The notes beneath the pieces were generated by a model. The model did no database searches, was not told the DNA's origin, and worked only from the letters and a program-made list of their open reading frames with translations. A stretch of DNA of 31,391 nt from Nymphaea colorata (lineage: Eukaryota; Streptophyta; Magnoliopsida; Nymphaeales; Nymphaeaceae). Positions 11,301-20,733 of this stretch are shown piece after piece (the first letter of the stretch is position 1; every line of letters starts with the position of its first letter). The position numbers and the translations under genes are program-made. The stretch covers positions 1-31,391 of the forward strand of contig NW_022204910.1 of the NCBI RefSeq assembly GCF_008831285.2, written 5' to 3'.

Positions 11301-11996
11301 TGGGAGTTTTATCTTCAGGCCATTCATTCTTCGGGATAGGGCACATTTGCTCACATACCTTTGTCCAAGCATTCGTAGCTAAAAACTGATCACCCTCGTC
11401 TTCTTCCATCGTAAAGTCATCGGCTTTGATCTAATGATTTTCGACTTTCTCTTCACGTTCTTGTGGCTGTTCCTTCGCGAATCCCAAAGTCTCCATCCAT
11501 ATCCTGAGGTGATAGTCGTTTTGAGCCATTGATTCAAACTCATCGTAACTTATGCTTCCGTTTTTATTGTAGTCATATTTCTTGAACTTAGCTGAGCCAA
11601 TATCCTGAGTATAGTCTTCCTTTATGATATCCAACGACTTCAGATAGCGGAAGACAGTACCAAAGAGCTGTCCGAAGCTCTCCTCAGTCATTTCCTTGCC
11701 GTCAGCGTATATCTCAAAGATGAATTATCTTGCTTCAGCATCATTCTGGTGCAGGGAGGCTGCAGCACAGACGAACTCGTAGAAGTCCACTGACTGCTCT
11801 CCTGAAAAGTCAATGTAGTTAAGGATCTTGGTGGCCTCTTCCGAGCTGGTCATGAGTTATGAAGAGATTTTATCGACGCTCAGCATCCTTCTCTCGTCGC
11901 ATAGGAGGTCGAACTTGTCATTAGGTAGCTGATCTGGTCATCGCTGAATCCTGAAAAAGGCTCCAGCTAGCTTGGTCGCAGTACTTTGTTTCCCAT
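5358..11996 (-). CDS. Giant EF-hand + triple HELP/WD40 EML-type microtubule-associated protein
   Basis: About 2,200 residues. The N-terminus (MGNKVLRPSQLEPFSGFSDD) resembles recoverin/calcineurin-B proteins and carries an N-myristoylation-type MGN start. EF-hand segments follow, the clearest being DYNKNGSISYDEF near 11560. Three EML modules come next. HELP 1 (ISYVYGYRSYDTRDNLRY, about 11270) has its WD40/TAPE propeller pair down to about 9530. HELP 2 (VHHVWGVRNLYINDRVRN, about 9270) follows an acidic linker. HELP 3 (LEYAHGYRTKDCRNNLKY, about 7190) follows a second Glu-rich linker at about 7380-7480. Signature strings such as SGDYELLFWD, WATWNVTLGWPV and STGGEDQTVLQWT mark EML propellers. The triple layout matches animal EML5/6; the calcium-binding head suggests Ca-regulated microtubule or axoneme binding (inference). 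TGA is at 5358-5360. Sixteen one-base slips and one two-base slip are needed, clustered at 5.36-7.33 kb and 10.8-11.93 kb, while 7.33-10.8 kb is clean. If the MGN start is not used, an internal ATG at 11884-11886 avoids the first slip. Confidence 0.88.
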
Positions 11997-12065
11997 AAAT
12001 GAAACTAACAAATGATATTTAAATAGCCTGAATAAGAGCTCAATTGCTTATAAGATATATTTATT
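11997..12065. promoter_or_regulatory. Divergent promoter between EML and DUF962 genes
   Basis: Only 69 AT-rich bases separate the two opposed ATG codons, so both genes must be driven from this interval or from within each other's 5' ends. No specific element is recognisable. Confidence 0.45.
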
Positions 12066-12374
12066 ATGGACAAACAGTACAAAAACTTTTCAGAGTTTTA
12101 CAGGTTTTACATATCCTAGCACGCCAACAAGGCTAGCAGACGGATGCATTTCGCAGGCACGCTCACCTCCACCTTGCTCCTCCTATATACTTTGCTGATT
12201 AAGTTCACCATTCCCGGACTGGTCTTAGTCCCCGTCATCGGATACGGCTGCTCCTGGATCGGCCATTTCTACTTTGAAAAGAACAAGCCAGCTGCCTACA
12301 AGCATCCTTTTTACAGTTTGCTTGGAGACCTCAGGATGTGTGGCTAGATTATCATCGGGAAGGTGGAAATCTGA
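12066..12374 (+). CDS. DUF962 / Mpo1-like membrane protein
   Basis: 102 residues, one uninterrupted frame with two in-frame TAG read as Gln. The family pattern is complete. FSEFYRFYISQHANKASRRMHF gives the Y-x-x-x-H-x-N-x-x-x-R-x-x-H metal-type motif (about residues 10-31). A hydrophobic segment follows (LTSTLLLLYTLLIKFTIPGL), then GYGCSWIGHFYFEKNKPAAY and KHPFYSLLGDLRM, the G-x-x-x-W-x-G-H-F-x-x-E-x-N-x-P-A signature. Yeast Mpo1 is an ER Fe(II)-dependent dioxygenase acting on 2-hydroxy fatty acids. This is the short single-domain form, whose activity is inferred from family membership only. The conserved His residues expected for iron binding are present. It is convergent with the next gene, 89 bp apart. 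Confidence 0.9.
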
Positions 12375-12463
12375 TAAAGCATAGAATTCGCCAAAGCTAT
12401 AAAAATATTTAATAGAGCTTATTCATTTCGTGTATTGGTTTGTATCATAAGTTGGTTTGTAGA

Positions 12464-13071
12464 TCACATGTGAAGTGTCTGGGGGACGATGGTAATCATC
12501 GAGAGTCCCCAAAGAAAGATTCCTAAAAGCAAGAGTTTGAACCCGATGAAGTTGTGCTTGCCCACGCAGCCTCCAATCATCTTTATGTGCGTCTCATGCT
12601 CGTCAATGCACACATCACATTCCTCGCAATGATGCCTTCCCAGCAGCTTGACCACGTCGATTCCGTTATTTGCTTGGCATATCTCGCAAATCTCTCCTTC
12701 ATCTTCGACATTTTAGGTTGCAATGCCAGGATTGATGAGGCCTGTCGCCAGCCATACCACGTCCAAGAAAATGAGGACAACTGTTAGTATCAAAAAAAAG
12801 GTCTTCGTATCTTCGCTTTTGTTGAGTTTGCTGAGCAGCGCCACTGTGATGATGTTGATGATCACGAAGCTAATTGCGAAGACAAGATCTAATTAAAATG
12901 AAGAGTACAGTTAGGGCCCAGCGTGAGGAATGCTTCACCCTTATGGTAGGCGGTCATGAGCAGCTTGTAGTTTCCAAGGGGCTTTTGCCCATCCGTCTCA
13001 TAGTATTTTAGCCGATAAGACTCGCGTAGCTTGGTACGCCTAGCTTCTTAAAAGCTCATTCTTTGCTGCAT
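12464..13071 (-). CDS. DHHC-family (palmitoyltransferase-like) membrane protein with degenerate catalytic motif
   Basis: 195 residues after one 20-nt intron. Two N-terminal membrane spans (NYLVFAISFVIINIITVALL; FFLILTVVLIFLDVVWLATG) precede GLINPGIAT, the pre-domain Pro-Gly motif of the family. The cysteine-rich domain follows: CEICQANN, HHCEECDVCIDEHETHIKMI, then GGCVGKHNFIGF. The flanking Zn ligands and the CVGxHNxxxF motif are intact, but the position of the catalytic Asp-His-His-Cys reads Glu-Thr-His-Ile, so the acyl-accepting cysteine is missing. One more span follows (LLLLGIFLWGLSMITIV), and the protein stops early, without the usual fourth span. It is likely a non-catalytic or altered family member. 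Known relatives acylate cysteines of membrane proteins at the ER/Golgi; this one probably cannot. Confidence 0.85.
12889..12908 (-). other. 20-nt intron in DHHC-like gene
   Basis: On the coding strand GTACTCTTCATTTTAATTAG. Splicing joins LTLGPN to YLVFAISFV and leaves start and stop in one frame (585 coding bases before TGA). Confidence 0.93.
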
Positions 13072-13341
13072 TTTTCGAAGTCAAACAAATATTATAATAG
13101 ATAAATCCAGGTGGCCTCGTTACAATCACTAAGTGGTCAATGTGATCTTTAATTTGATTCTTCTGACCAAGGCAGACTGAGTATGGTTTTCTTAAAAGAT
13201 ATATTAAAAAGTACGGTGAGGCATATTTTATAACGCATGTTAATCATTTCTGAGCTACAATAATTACAATCACCTCGCGATTGATTATTATTCCTTTTTT
13301 ATTTCTCATAAGCTATGAATTTGGCTGTCACTGGCAAAAAA
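13072..13341. promoter_or_regulatory. Divergent spacer (DHHC-like / KPQ-rich gene)
   Basis: 270 AT-rich bases between opposed starts; presumed promoters for both. No recognisable motif or RNA gene. Confidence 0.45.
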
Positions 13342-14085
13342 ATGAGCACTCCCAACCCAGCCAAGAAGCAACCAGAGCAAAACTCACCCATCCTGATACA
13401 AAGCAAACCCATTACTCAGAAGGCACCGATACAAACCAAGCCGAAATCTGTTGTCCATCATGTCCAAAAACCTCAGCCAAAAAAACAATAAAATCTCAAA
13501 GTGGAAACTAAGAAAGAATCTCTTGCCAAAAAAGAAGAAAAAACTGAAAAAAAGTAGGCTCCTCCACCAAAGGTATAAGAAAAAGTTGAGCAAATCGCTA
13601 AACCTTAGCCTTAGCCAGCGCCTTAAGTCAAGAAATAAGACGTAATTGGAAAAGTTACAGTTCGATACAACCATTACAAGGAAGATTTTCCAACCATTAA
13701 TGGCGTCCTTTCCTTTGAACCTATCTAGCAAAAGTACGGTTTTGCAGATGTCTTCAAAGGCAAATTTTTACCCGTTCTCAAAGTATTCAGATAGAACGAA
13801 TAGCTTCTGCCTTAAACAACCGGTTTAGCTGTTTAATACTCGTGGAAGGTAGCCTAAGGTCAGGTTTACAAGCTAGAAATCAGAGAAGATGAAGAGGAAT
13901 AGCTAAAATACTAAAAAAAGACGTATAAGGCATCTGAGAACCAAAATAACTGCGGAATCAAGAAGAACACGAGAATTGAGGAATTAACTGAGCAAATGAA
14001 GAAAATGGATCCTTCAGAGCTTGGAAGCGCAAAGCATAGGGCCCTGCTTGAGCAAAGAGACCTCTAAGACGTCCTTTTCAGTTGA
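13342..14085 (+). CDS. Protein with Lys/Pro/Gln-rich N-terminus and conserved-looking C-terminal domain, unknown function
   Basis: 247 residues in a single clean frame that uses many TAA/TAG codons as Gln, which makes it a good witness for the code. Residues 1 to about 105 are low-complexity (AKKQPEQNSPILIQSKPITQ, KKESLAKKEEKTEKK, KPQPQPAPQVKK) and look like a flexible basic tether. From about residue 108 a compact domain begins: DVIGKVTVRYNHYKEDFPTI, GVLSFEPIQQKYGFADVFKG, then alternating beta-like strands. A charged helical tail (RIEELTEQMKKMDPSELG) ends the protein. I do not recognise the fold. The tail plus domain layout is compatible with a cytoskeletal or scaffold adaptor, but that is a guess. 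Confidence 0.75.
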
Positions 14086-14148
14086 TGTTTTATCCTCGAG
14101 ATAACTTTAATAATTTAAGCTTCAAGAGAATATTAGTAATTTATAGCT

Positions 14149-14867
14149 ATGAAGAAAGTAAATGAGCTGAACATATTGTGCACCGGCTAGCTCACCTCAA
14201 ACAGATCCACTTTCCTCGAGTTCTACACCGACTCCTAGCCTTCTGATTAAAAGTACAAAGTGTTCGTGCATAAGTAAAGAATGGCATAAGAGCCATTGAT
14301 GATGATCAATCAAAAAAGCGACTATAATGCCGAATCATTAATCGTTTTTCTTCACGAGATTGAAGAACTGGAGGGAATTGACGTCTACCTAAAGTATTCG
14401 TTTGATGCGATTCTCTTCTTCGTAAAAATAGACGCATTCCACAATACAAGTAAAAATATTCTTGATGCTGTGCAGCTTTACTCTCAGATTAATGGCGCTA
14501 ATGTATATAAGATTCCATTCAGAATCGTTGTCTTATCAAACAGGCTGAAAATCATTACGACGATATTGGATATGGAGACAAGCAAAGACTCTGGCTTGAG
14601 GTTTAAAGCGTTCTTGACAAAGATCAGATCATTTATGTTTAATATGATGGGGCCTTCAAATCAAATTTGAGAACATTTTACTCGGAAATCAACAAAGAAT
14701 AGGCCCTTGGAATCAAAGAAACAACATACTCCAATTGGTACTTTAGAGGATTCATTACTTTTTTCGCCATGGATCACTCAAACTTACCATTTTCAAACTT
14801 TTGGATAACTACAACAGATTATTACAAAAGACTTACCTTACGAATCTTGAAGGGAGAAAGAAACTGA
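14149..14867 (+). CDS. Small-GTPase-fold-like protein lacking a normal P-loop (tentative)
   Basis: About 239 residues with one frame adjustment. The first strand and loop (NELNILCTGQLTSNRSTFLE) sit where a Ras/Rab P-loop (GxxxxGKS/T) would be, but the Gly-Lys pair is replaced by Asn-Arg. A helix and strand follow (YSFDAILFFVKIDAFHNTSK), reminiscent of the 'xAxxxxVFDxTxxxSF' segment. IPFRIVVLSNKQAE resembles the G4 region, although the usual Asp is absent. The C-terminal half (RLWLEVQSVLDKDQIIYVQY; SNWYFRGFITFFAMDHSN) is not GTPase-like and is unknown to me. The break near 14539 can be read as a one-base slip, which preserves VVLSNKQ, or as a 17-nt intron that removes it. Treat the GTPase resemblance as a hypothesis; nucleotide binding is doubtful. 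Confidence 0.55.
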
Positions 14868-14927
14868 TGGAAGGGATTGCAAAAATAATGAAGATTAAGG
14901 TATTGAATGATATATATGAGTATTAAT

Positions 14928-16318
14928 TCATTGCTTTTCTTCGTAATTGCTGTTACCAAGTGCTTCATTGATCTCCGCTGGCATATTGTTGCTGGAATAT
15001 CCGAGCTCCTTGAACCTGATGTCGAAGCAGTAGAAGATGAAAACGAGCTTACAGCTTCGACCAAGACTGAAAAGATAAGGGAACTGATCATAATGGAGCC
15101 CATTACAGTGATAATCATGAGCATGGTCATCACCTCAGTTGAAAGCCCCTTGCCGTCCAGCCAAAAGTAACTTATCACCGATGTTACTCCAGTTATCAAA
15201 ACGATTCCCCAGAAGACCAGCAATCCAGTTATAATGTCAGAAACAGACATCAATCCAAGGAAGCGTGAAAGGATTCCGATCGTTGATTTGGCAGAATTTA
15301 TGTAGTTTTCGCCAGTGACTGACATCACAATCACGCTATTGTGGTTGAGAATCTTAAAGAGGTTTTCCAAGTTGCGGAGACACATCGACATTATGCACAG
15401 ACAGACAGCAACTGCGATGTTTTTAGTCTCACGCCTCTTGGAATCCACCAAAAGCCTTGCTAGAGTAATGACTGCAACCAAGGCTGCACCAAAGACAATC
15501 GAACCGAATGCTGAGGTGAAGAGCCACTTGTATGCAGTAGTTAGGTAATGCCTTCCCTCCACACGGTAATACCAGAATGCGCATGAGACTGCCACTGTGA
15601 AGACCATCACATAGTAGAATAGGAAGCTGAAGAATAGCCAAATGAAGAACCAAAGGACAGTGACGATGCTCTCAGTTGTGTTGTCTTGGCCATTCTTCGT
15701 CTTATCGTCAGAAACAGCGAAGATGCAGTTTAGAGAGTAGATCCAGAAGAAGGAGAAAAGAATGTTGACGACCACCTTGATCAAGGGGGAAACGAAAACC
15801 CCCCACTTTTCACTCAAGAATTGCGAAGCCACCTTAATCAAGATGATACCCATATCGATCTTCTTCCTCAGGCACATCAGCACAAGGGCATAAACGATAA
15901 AGATAACGAGGAAAGGAATAGCCATGCCCAGACTACCGATAATGAAGCCAAAAATGGCTAATCCGAAGAGAATTGCCATCGAGAGGACCATGAGAGAGTA
16001 GATCATCACTTTCGGCATCAGCTTGATGAGGAAGACATAGACGAAGCTCAGGACCAACGAAATGGAGAGGCAGGCAACAATCTCTCCTGCATATTGAGAG
16101 ACGTAGAGGTCGTTTTGGATTTGGATGTCCCCTTTTTGGCCGATGTAGTAGGCTCCTCCAGCGATGAAGACTCCCAAAATGATGAAAAAGAAGATTACGC
16201 ATCCAACATCGTTGCAAGTGCGGTTTGAAACAGGCTCTGACCTCCATTCGGTGCATTTGCCGTTGTACTATTCCTGGTAGCTTTCGTAGCTGGTGAGCAA
16301 GGTTTCGTTGTTTGACAT
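14928..16318 (-). CDS. Choline-transporter-like protein (SLC44/CTL family)
   Basis: 456 residues if a 20-nt intron at 15048-15067 is removed (463 if the break is a one-base slip). The N-terminus (MSNNETLLTSYESYQEQYNG) leads to CNDVGCVIFFFIILGVFIAG, the family's first span with its D-x-x-C-C/G-x-I-F motif. About ten hydrophobic segments follow in the CTL order. They include a loop with Asn-x-Thr sites (GQDNTTES), the AFWYYRVEGRHYLTTAYKWL segment, matching the conserved S-x-A-x-W-Y...L region, and FGSIVFGAALVAVITLARLL. The C-terminal IFYCFDIRFKELGYSS matches the family's CF-x-x-D end. SLC44 proteins move choline or ethanolamine across plasma or mitochondrial membranes for phospholipid synthesis. 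Substrate here is inferred. It converges tail-to-tail with the preceding gene, 60 bp apart. Confidence 0.9.
15048..15067 (-). other. Probable 20-nt intron in SLC44-like gene
   Basis: On the coding strand GTCTTGGTCGAAGCTGTAAG. Removal restores one frame from start to TGA at 14928. It lacks the GTA start of the others and also translates plausibly, so a one-base slip nearby remains an alternative. Confidence 0.55.
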
Positions 16319-16594
16319 ATAATTATTAGATTAATCATCATATATTATTAGATTTTTGATTAACATTCGGCTTTTGGATGAATTCTTATGCTTTCCGCCA
16401 GAACCACTTTCATTAATCCTTAAAACTAACCTATATGATGTTATATGGCAAGTTGATATGTTCAACAATCACGAAAAAGCATAATTTGACTGTTTAAAAA
16501 GAAATCAGATTGAATAATACAATTAATTTTATGATCATATTTATCCAAATCTTCTTATATAGTTCTATTTCTATATTATTTCCTTTACCGTTTA
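16319..16594. other. AT-rich spacer upstream of SLC44-like gene
   Basis: About 275 bp of very AT-rich DNA containing the promoter of the SLC44-like gene and the 3' end of the next minus-strand gene. No other feature is visible. Confidence 0.5.
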
Positions 16595-18074
16595 TCAAAT
16601 TTTCTTTATCAGCCATGATTTGGTTTTAATTTTATGTCTATGACGAGTATATTAGCTATCTTTGAACAGGCTGCTTTTCTAGCAGCAGCTTTCGTTCTAT
16701 AAGATCTTATCAATCCTCAGTGTATAATTTTACTTGGCGGATTCTCCAGAGTCTTTTTAGCTACTTTTTGATTACTCCTTTAGGACTAGCTTGTTCTTTT
16801 CTGCTAAAATCCTTCTTTACTCGTCCCTTTCTTTCTTCTACTTGAGTATCCTAACTTTATGCTTCTATCTATATTAGCGAAAGCCATTCATAAGATTGGC
16901 ATGCCTATATGATTCGGCTTGTTGAGAGATTGGCTTGACAAGGCTGTGCTTGGATGCACTCTTGCTCTTTCTATGGTTTGGGAATGACATATTTTGGAGG
17001 GCATATTGAAAATAGTTTCCATATATGCTAGAGTCTGATGACAATGTCGTTGTATCTCCTTCAAATAGATGAAATAGTCAGTCTTAGTGATCTTATGCTG
17101 TTTTAAAAGATCCAAGCATCTTTTATCTTCGCTTCCTTGCCCGATCTGATGAAGTGCAATATTCACTTATGAGTTATCGAACTCAATTCTTTGCTGAATC
17201 TTATCGATTGCAAGCTTTAGCTGTTGATTGTCATATGTTAATGCCTGGCTCCGTCTCTTTATAGCTATTTTTTAATGCAGAAGAAACTCAGAATATAAAG
17301 TTTACTTTGTGAAACAGAATAGAAGGAGAGGAGTGAAGCTGGGAACTTTGATCAATTTATTATTAGGAACAGGAGACTTAGGCACAGCTTATTATCTATT
17401 CGATGATTAAGATCCCTCAGTTGCCTTTTAATTCTATTTTTTCTTTTTCTTTTCTATCACTGCAGCAAGTTTAAGCTTAATCTTTTCCCGAAGCTTATTA
17501 TTTTCCTTTAAAAGTGTTTTGTTTATGTCGATGAGCTCAACTTTTCCTTCATAATTATGCTCCAGACGTTCAATATTGAGTTCCTTTCTGAATTAGGTAT
17601 ACTGGTGAACCTCATAATCGATATTTTTCTTGACTTCTTCCTCGATGCGTTGGACAGTCGCTCATTATTGAGAATGTATTGCTTCATCCAAAGCCGCTTA
17701 TCGTCATACGATTTCAAAGTCTTTCTAAAGAATTGTTGATCATGAGTCTTCTCGAAATCGCGATTGTTAACGTTACAGCCATAGACCCTGCCTTGAAACT
17801 CAAGTAACCTTTACGATTGAGCAAGATTTCCTTTCAAAGTTTCGAACTTTTTTAAGAAGTTGTAAGGTAATGATGCTGCTTTCTTCTATCGCTTGCCCAT
17901 AAGCATGTCAAGATCTTTAAGGATCTTGCTGGATGTATTTTGAAGTTATTTTAAGACTGGCAAAAACTAGGTAAAATCTTTCATATCCATAGCTAACATT
18001 CTCATCTTGGTTGTGTCTACTGATTTGCCCACTTGGCCTTGCGCGTCTACGTTAACCATGTTAAAGTCGCACAT
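16595..18074 (-). CDS. Coiled-coil protein, unknown function
   Basis: About 493 residues. The N-terminal helical region (MCDFNMVNVDAQGQVGKSVD; TQFLPVLKQLQNTSSKILKD) leads into coils (QRIEEEVKKNIDYEVHQYTQ; FRKELNIERLEHNYEGKVEL; LLKENNKLREKIKLKLAAV). After a Lys/Gln/Ser/Pro-rich hinge come more coils and a basic tail (ILKQKKERDEQRRILAEKNK). Two frame slips are required. One is near 17660, where no GT-AG intron fits. The other is at 16888, where an in-frame TGA overlaps ATG (TTATGAATGG) and the -1 frame continues for 97 codons to TGA at 16595. It is possible that translation stops at 16888, giving 395 residues, but the continuing frame is clearly protein-like. No family is recognised; a structural ciliary or cortical role is only inferred. 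Confidence 0.6.
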
Positions 18075-18170
18075 GATTATTATTATAATCGAAGAAAGCG
18101 AAGCGCAAGACTAATGAGTACTAATTAGGATGTAACCAGTGCAATAAAATATGAATAAGTCATCAAAAAA

Positions 18171-19707
18171 TCAAGAATATTAAATGTCCTCTTGATGGAG
18201 GGCAAGACACTTTTAATTGAGCTTGCTACATTACAGTTCAATGATTCTTTAATTAGTTCGTCAATATACTTGAGGTGGTTGGTGAGGGCGATCTTGATGT
18301 GAGAGCTGTGCCTAATCTCGGCATCAAGGATATTTATATCTCGGTAGAGACTGGTGATCAGCTTTTCCTTCACCTGAAGTTACTCTGCAAAGAACTTTGC
18401 TTCCTATTTCGCCTTCCTAGCCTATTCCTTCAATCCAACAAGCTTCTCTCGGCTTGAGTTGTTGGAACTGTTCAGCTGCTCCACAGTTTTTTTATATGAT
18501 TCAACTCTCTTCTTAAGATCTGTATTTTCATCTTCAAGTGTTTCATTTTCTATAGCATCTTTAGAGCCTAGCCATCGTCATTTTTTACTGTTTCCTGATG
18601 CTTTAATTGTATGGCTTTATACTGCTGGCTTATAAGTCGTGCTGGGATTGTAAATCTTTTATGCTGTTTTGGAAAGTTTCAATCACATTTATCTGTTCTT
18701 GGTATTTATTCTAATAGTCCTCCCTTTACTGTTTTAGTTGATTGCACTCATGATCCTTTTGCTCCAAAGCTATCCTGGAGATTTTTTATTTCTCTTGCAT
18801 TTAATGATTGATTCTTTAGAGGTATTCGATCTTAGATAATTACTGCTTGACAGACTAAAGCTAGCCTTGAGCCTTCGAGCTTCCTGCTCATAGTCTTGCA
18901 CGCTTTTTTTACAAATGAGGCAATCATTCTAAAGCTTTTCTACTAAGCTTTGCTTGAGAGAAATGCTGATTTGAGCTTGCTACATGGAATTTTTAAGGTT
19001 TTCGTTTTCTAGTTCAAGTCCATTGATCTTTCCTTGCAAATCCTTTTAAATTCTATTCAGCTATCTTTTGAGGTGGATGTTTTCTTCTTCTACTTTATGC
19101 TTGATTTCTCCAAGTTTTCGAATCTCAATTTCTAGCTAATGGATTTTGGAATGGTCAATAACCTGGGATATGGAAGTCTAATCTCTTCGATCTTGGGTTT
19201 GAAAGGAGTATTTTTTGTGATATTTGGCGAGATTCGCACCATTATCCAACTGCTTATGCCGCTTTTATGTTTAAACATTCTCAACCGACCCCCTTTGCTC
19301 ATTAAGGGCAAGCTTGTTCTTGAAGTAATATTCGCCCTTTTGATCAGGCTTGCCATCGCTTTGGTTATAGAATCCAATCGTGGAGTGAGCTGCATTTCTT
19401 TCTTCTTTGTGGATAGAACCTAACTTGACTTTATCTTCCTTTAGCTTATCTCCATTGATATCTTTTTGAATAAGACGCGTGAACTAGGAACGGAGGTTGC
19501 TGATTTCACTTCGGAGGTGGGCAAAGGCATTATTAGGTTGGCTCTGCTCGACGTTATTAGAGTAACGATGCTGGGGATCTTGTTGCCTAGCCGACTCCAC
19601 AGGACCGGAATCCCGCTGGGCAGAACGGATGTTATACGCACTGAAAGTGATGTTTGGAGAAGGTGGTGAAAAGTAGGTTATACTGGCGCGTTACTATCTC
19701 TCTTCAT
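18171..19707 (-). CDS. Long coiled-coil protein, unknown function
   Basis: Roughly 510 residues. The N-terminus is Ser/Pro/Asn/Gln-rich (PPSPNITFSAYNIRSAQRDS). It is followed by a clean 600-nt frame with AFAHLRSEISNLRSQFTRLI and FYNQSDGKPDQKGEYYFKNK. Heptad-like coils come after that (RKLGEIKHKVEEENIHLKRQ; INGLELENENLKNSMQQAQI; NETLEDENTDLKKRVESYKK). Numerous -1 frame slips occur between about 18,200 and 18,900, each moving from one coil-coding frame to the next. The C-terminal end is uncertain: TGA at 18171-18173 follows one further slip, whereas the unslipped frame would overlap the next gene. The first codons are also uncertain, since the start at 19707 needs a slip or tiny intron near 19680. 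Function is unknown. Confidence 0.55.
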
Positions 19708-19832
19708 TAATATTTACCTGTAATGCACTTCAAATGCATCCTATCATCAATCATCGATCAGTAAACCTCTATACAGCATAAATACCTATGCTTTCACATA
19801 TAGGAATTTTCAATAGAATGGATGGAAAGAGA

Positions 19833-20581
19833 TCATTTTCTTTTAGCTTTGTTCATCATGTCCTTCGCTTTTTGAGCACAGAAGCCTTCGTGACGTTTTC
19901 CCGACTCTTCATTAAAAGATCTTCCGCAATGCTTGCACTTGAACATATTGCTCTTCACGATTTTCTTCTACTTTTGGAGATATTATATCTCTTCTTGAGT
20001 CTTTTTGGCACCCTTTACCTGTTTCATTGCCAATCTGAAGGCAAGAGACTGCTGTTCCATAGTGGCATGATGTTTCCCCGTTTGCTTTGGACCACAGGAT
20101 CAGGCTTATCCTCTTAATTATGCAATAATTACTGTTCTTTTTGAAAAGATTGGCTTGTTCCTTAGTGGCAAAACGTGCTTAGCTGAATTGAACTCCTTTC
20201 GCTTATTGATGAAAATCTTCTTACAGATTTTCTAATGCCGCTTGAGTGCTGTTTCAACGAATGTCCTTCCACATTATTTGCAAGGGTGCAAGTCTTGCTT
20301 GACTTCAGCCATCATCGAGAAGGGCTGCTTCGGCTTAACATCATGCTTAATGGACTTACTTACAACTTATCTTTTGGAATTGAGTGGAGATTTGGAAACA
20401 TTTTCCTTTTTTTATGGGATTTTTGCTGGTTTTGGATCACTTGCCTTGACGTTCTCCTTTTTCAAAAGGATAGTGGATGGAACTTTGGCAGGTTTGCATG
20501 TCTATTTCATGTTTTGAATATGATTTTTGCTAGCTGCAAGGGATGGCTGTTTGCTTCTCTGAGAGGAGTCTTGGTATACAT
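19833..20581 (-). CDS. Two-finger C2HC zinc protein (ZC2HC1-like)
   Basis: About 243 residues. A Lys/Pro/Ser-rich N-terminus (KPAKVPSTILLKKENVKASD, KPAKIPQKKENVSKS) precedes two C2HC/C3H fingers. Finger 1 is HPCKQCGRTFVETALKRHQK followed by ICKK; finger 2 is FKCKHCGRSFNEESGKRHEG followed by FCAQ. Both show C-x2-C-G-R-x-F...H-x(3-4)-C, the pattern of ZC2HC1-type proteins. The chain ends KDMMNKAKRK before TGA at 19833. Between the fingers lies a Gln/Lys-rich linker containing a 20-nt intron. Three further one-base adjustments are needed, including one just after the ATG. ZC2HC proteins often localise to cilia or basal bodies or act in RNA processing; no specific role can be assigned. It is divergent from the next gene with a 152-bp spacer. 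Confidence 0.78.
20113..20132 (-). other. 20-nt intron in C2HC zinc-finger gene
   Basis: On the coding strand GTAATTATTGCATAATTAAG. Removal joins ANLFKKN to KDKPDPVVQ between the two fingers. Confidence 0.82.
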
Positions 20582-20733
20582 ATGAAATTTCTTATCTAAC
20601 AGTATTATAAGCTTTAATTAAAAACTCTATTTTAACCGAAAATCGATATTTTTTCTCCACTTCAAGACTGAAAATGGTTGCTTATAATTAATTTTTTATT
20701 GCTTCACTCGCAATAACTATAAATTTAATCGAG
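20582..20733. promoter_or_regulatory. Divergent promoter spacer
   Basis: 152 very AT-rich bases between the C2HC gene (-) and the large coiled-coil gene (+); presumed promoters of both, no specific motif seen. Confidence 0.45.

Noticed and set aside
14522-14543. 17-nt GT...AG intron in the GTPase-like gene
   Set aside because: It would remove the VVLSNKQ strand, the best motif in the protein; a slip is the better reading, though not proven.
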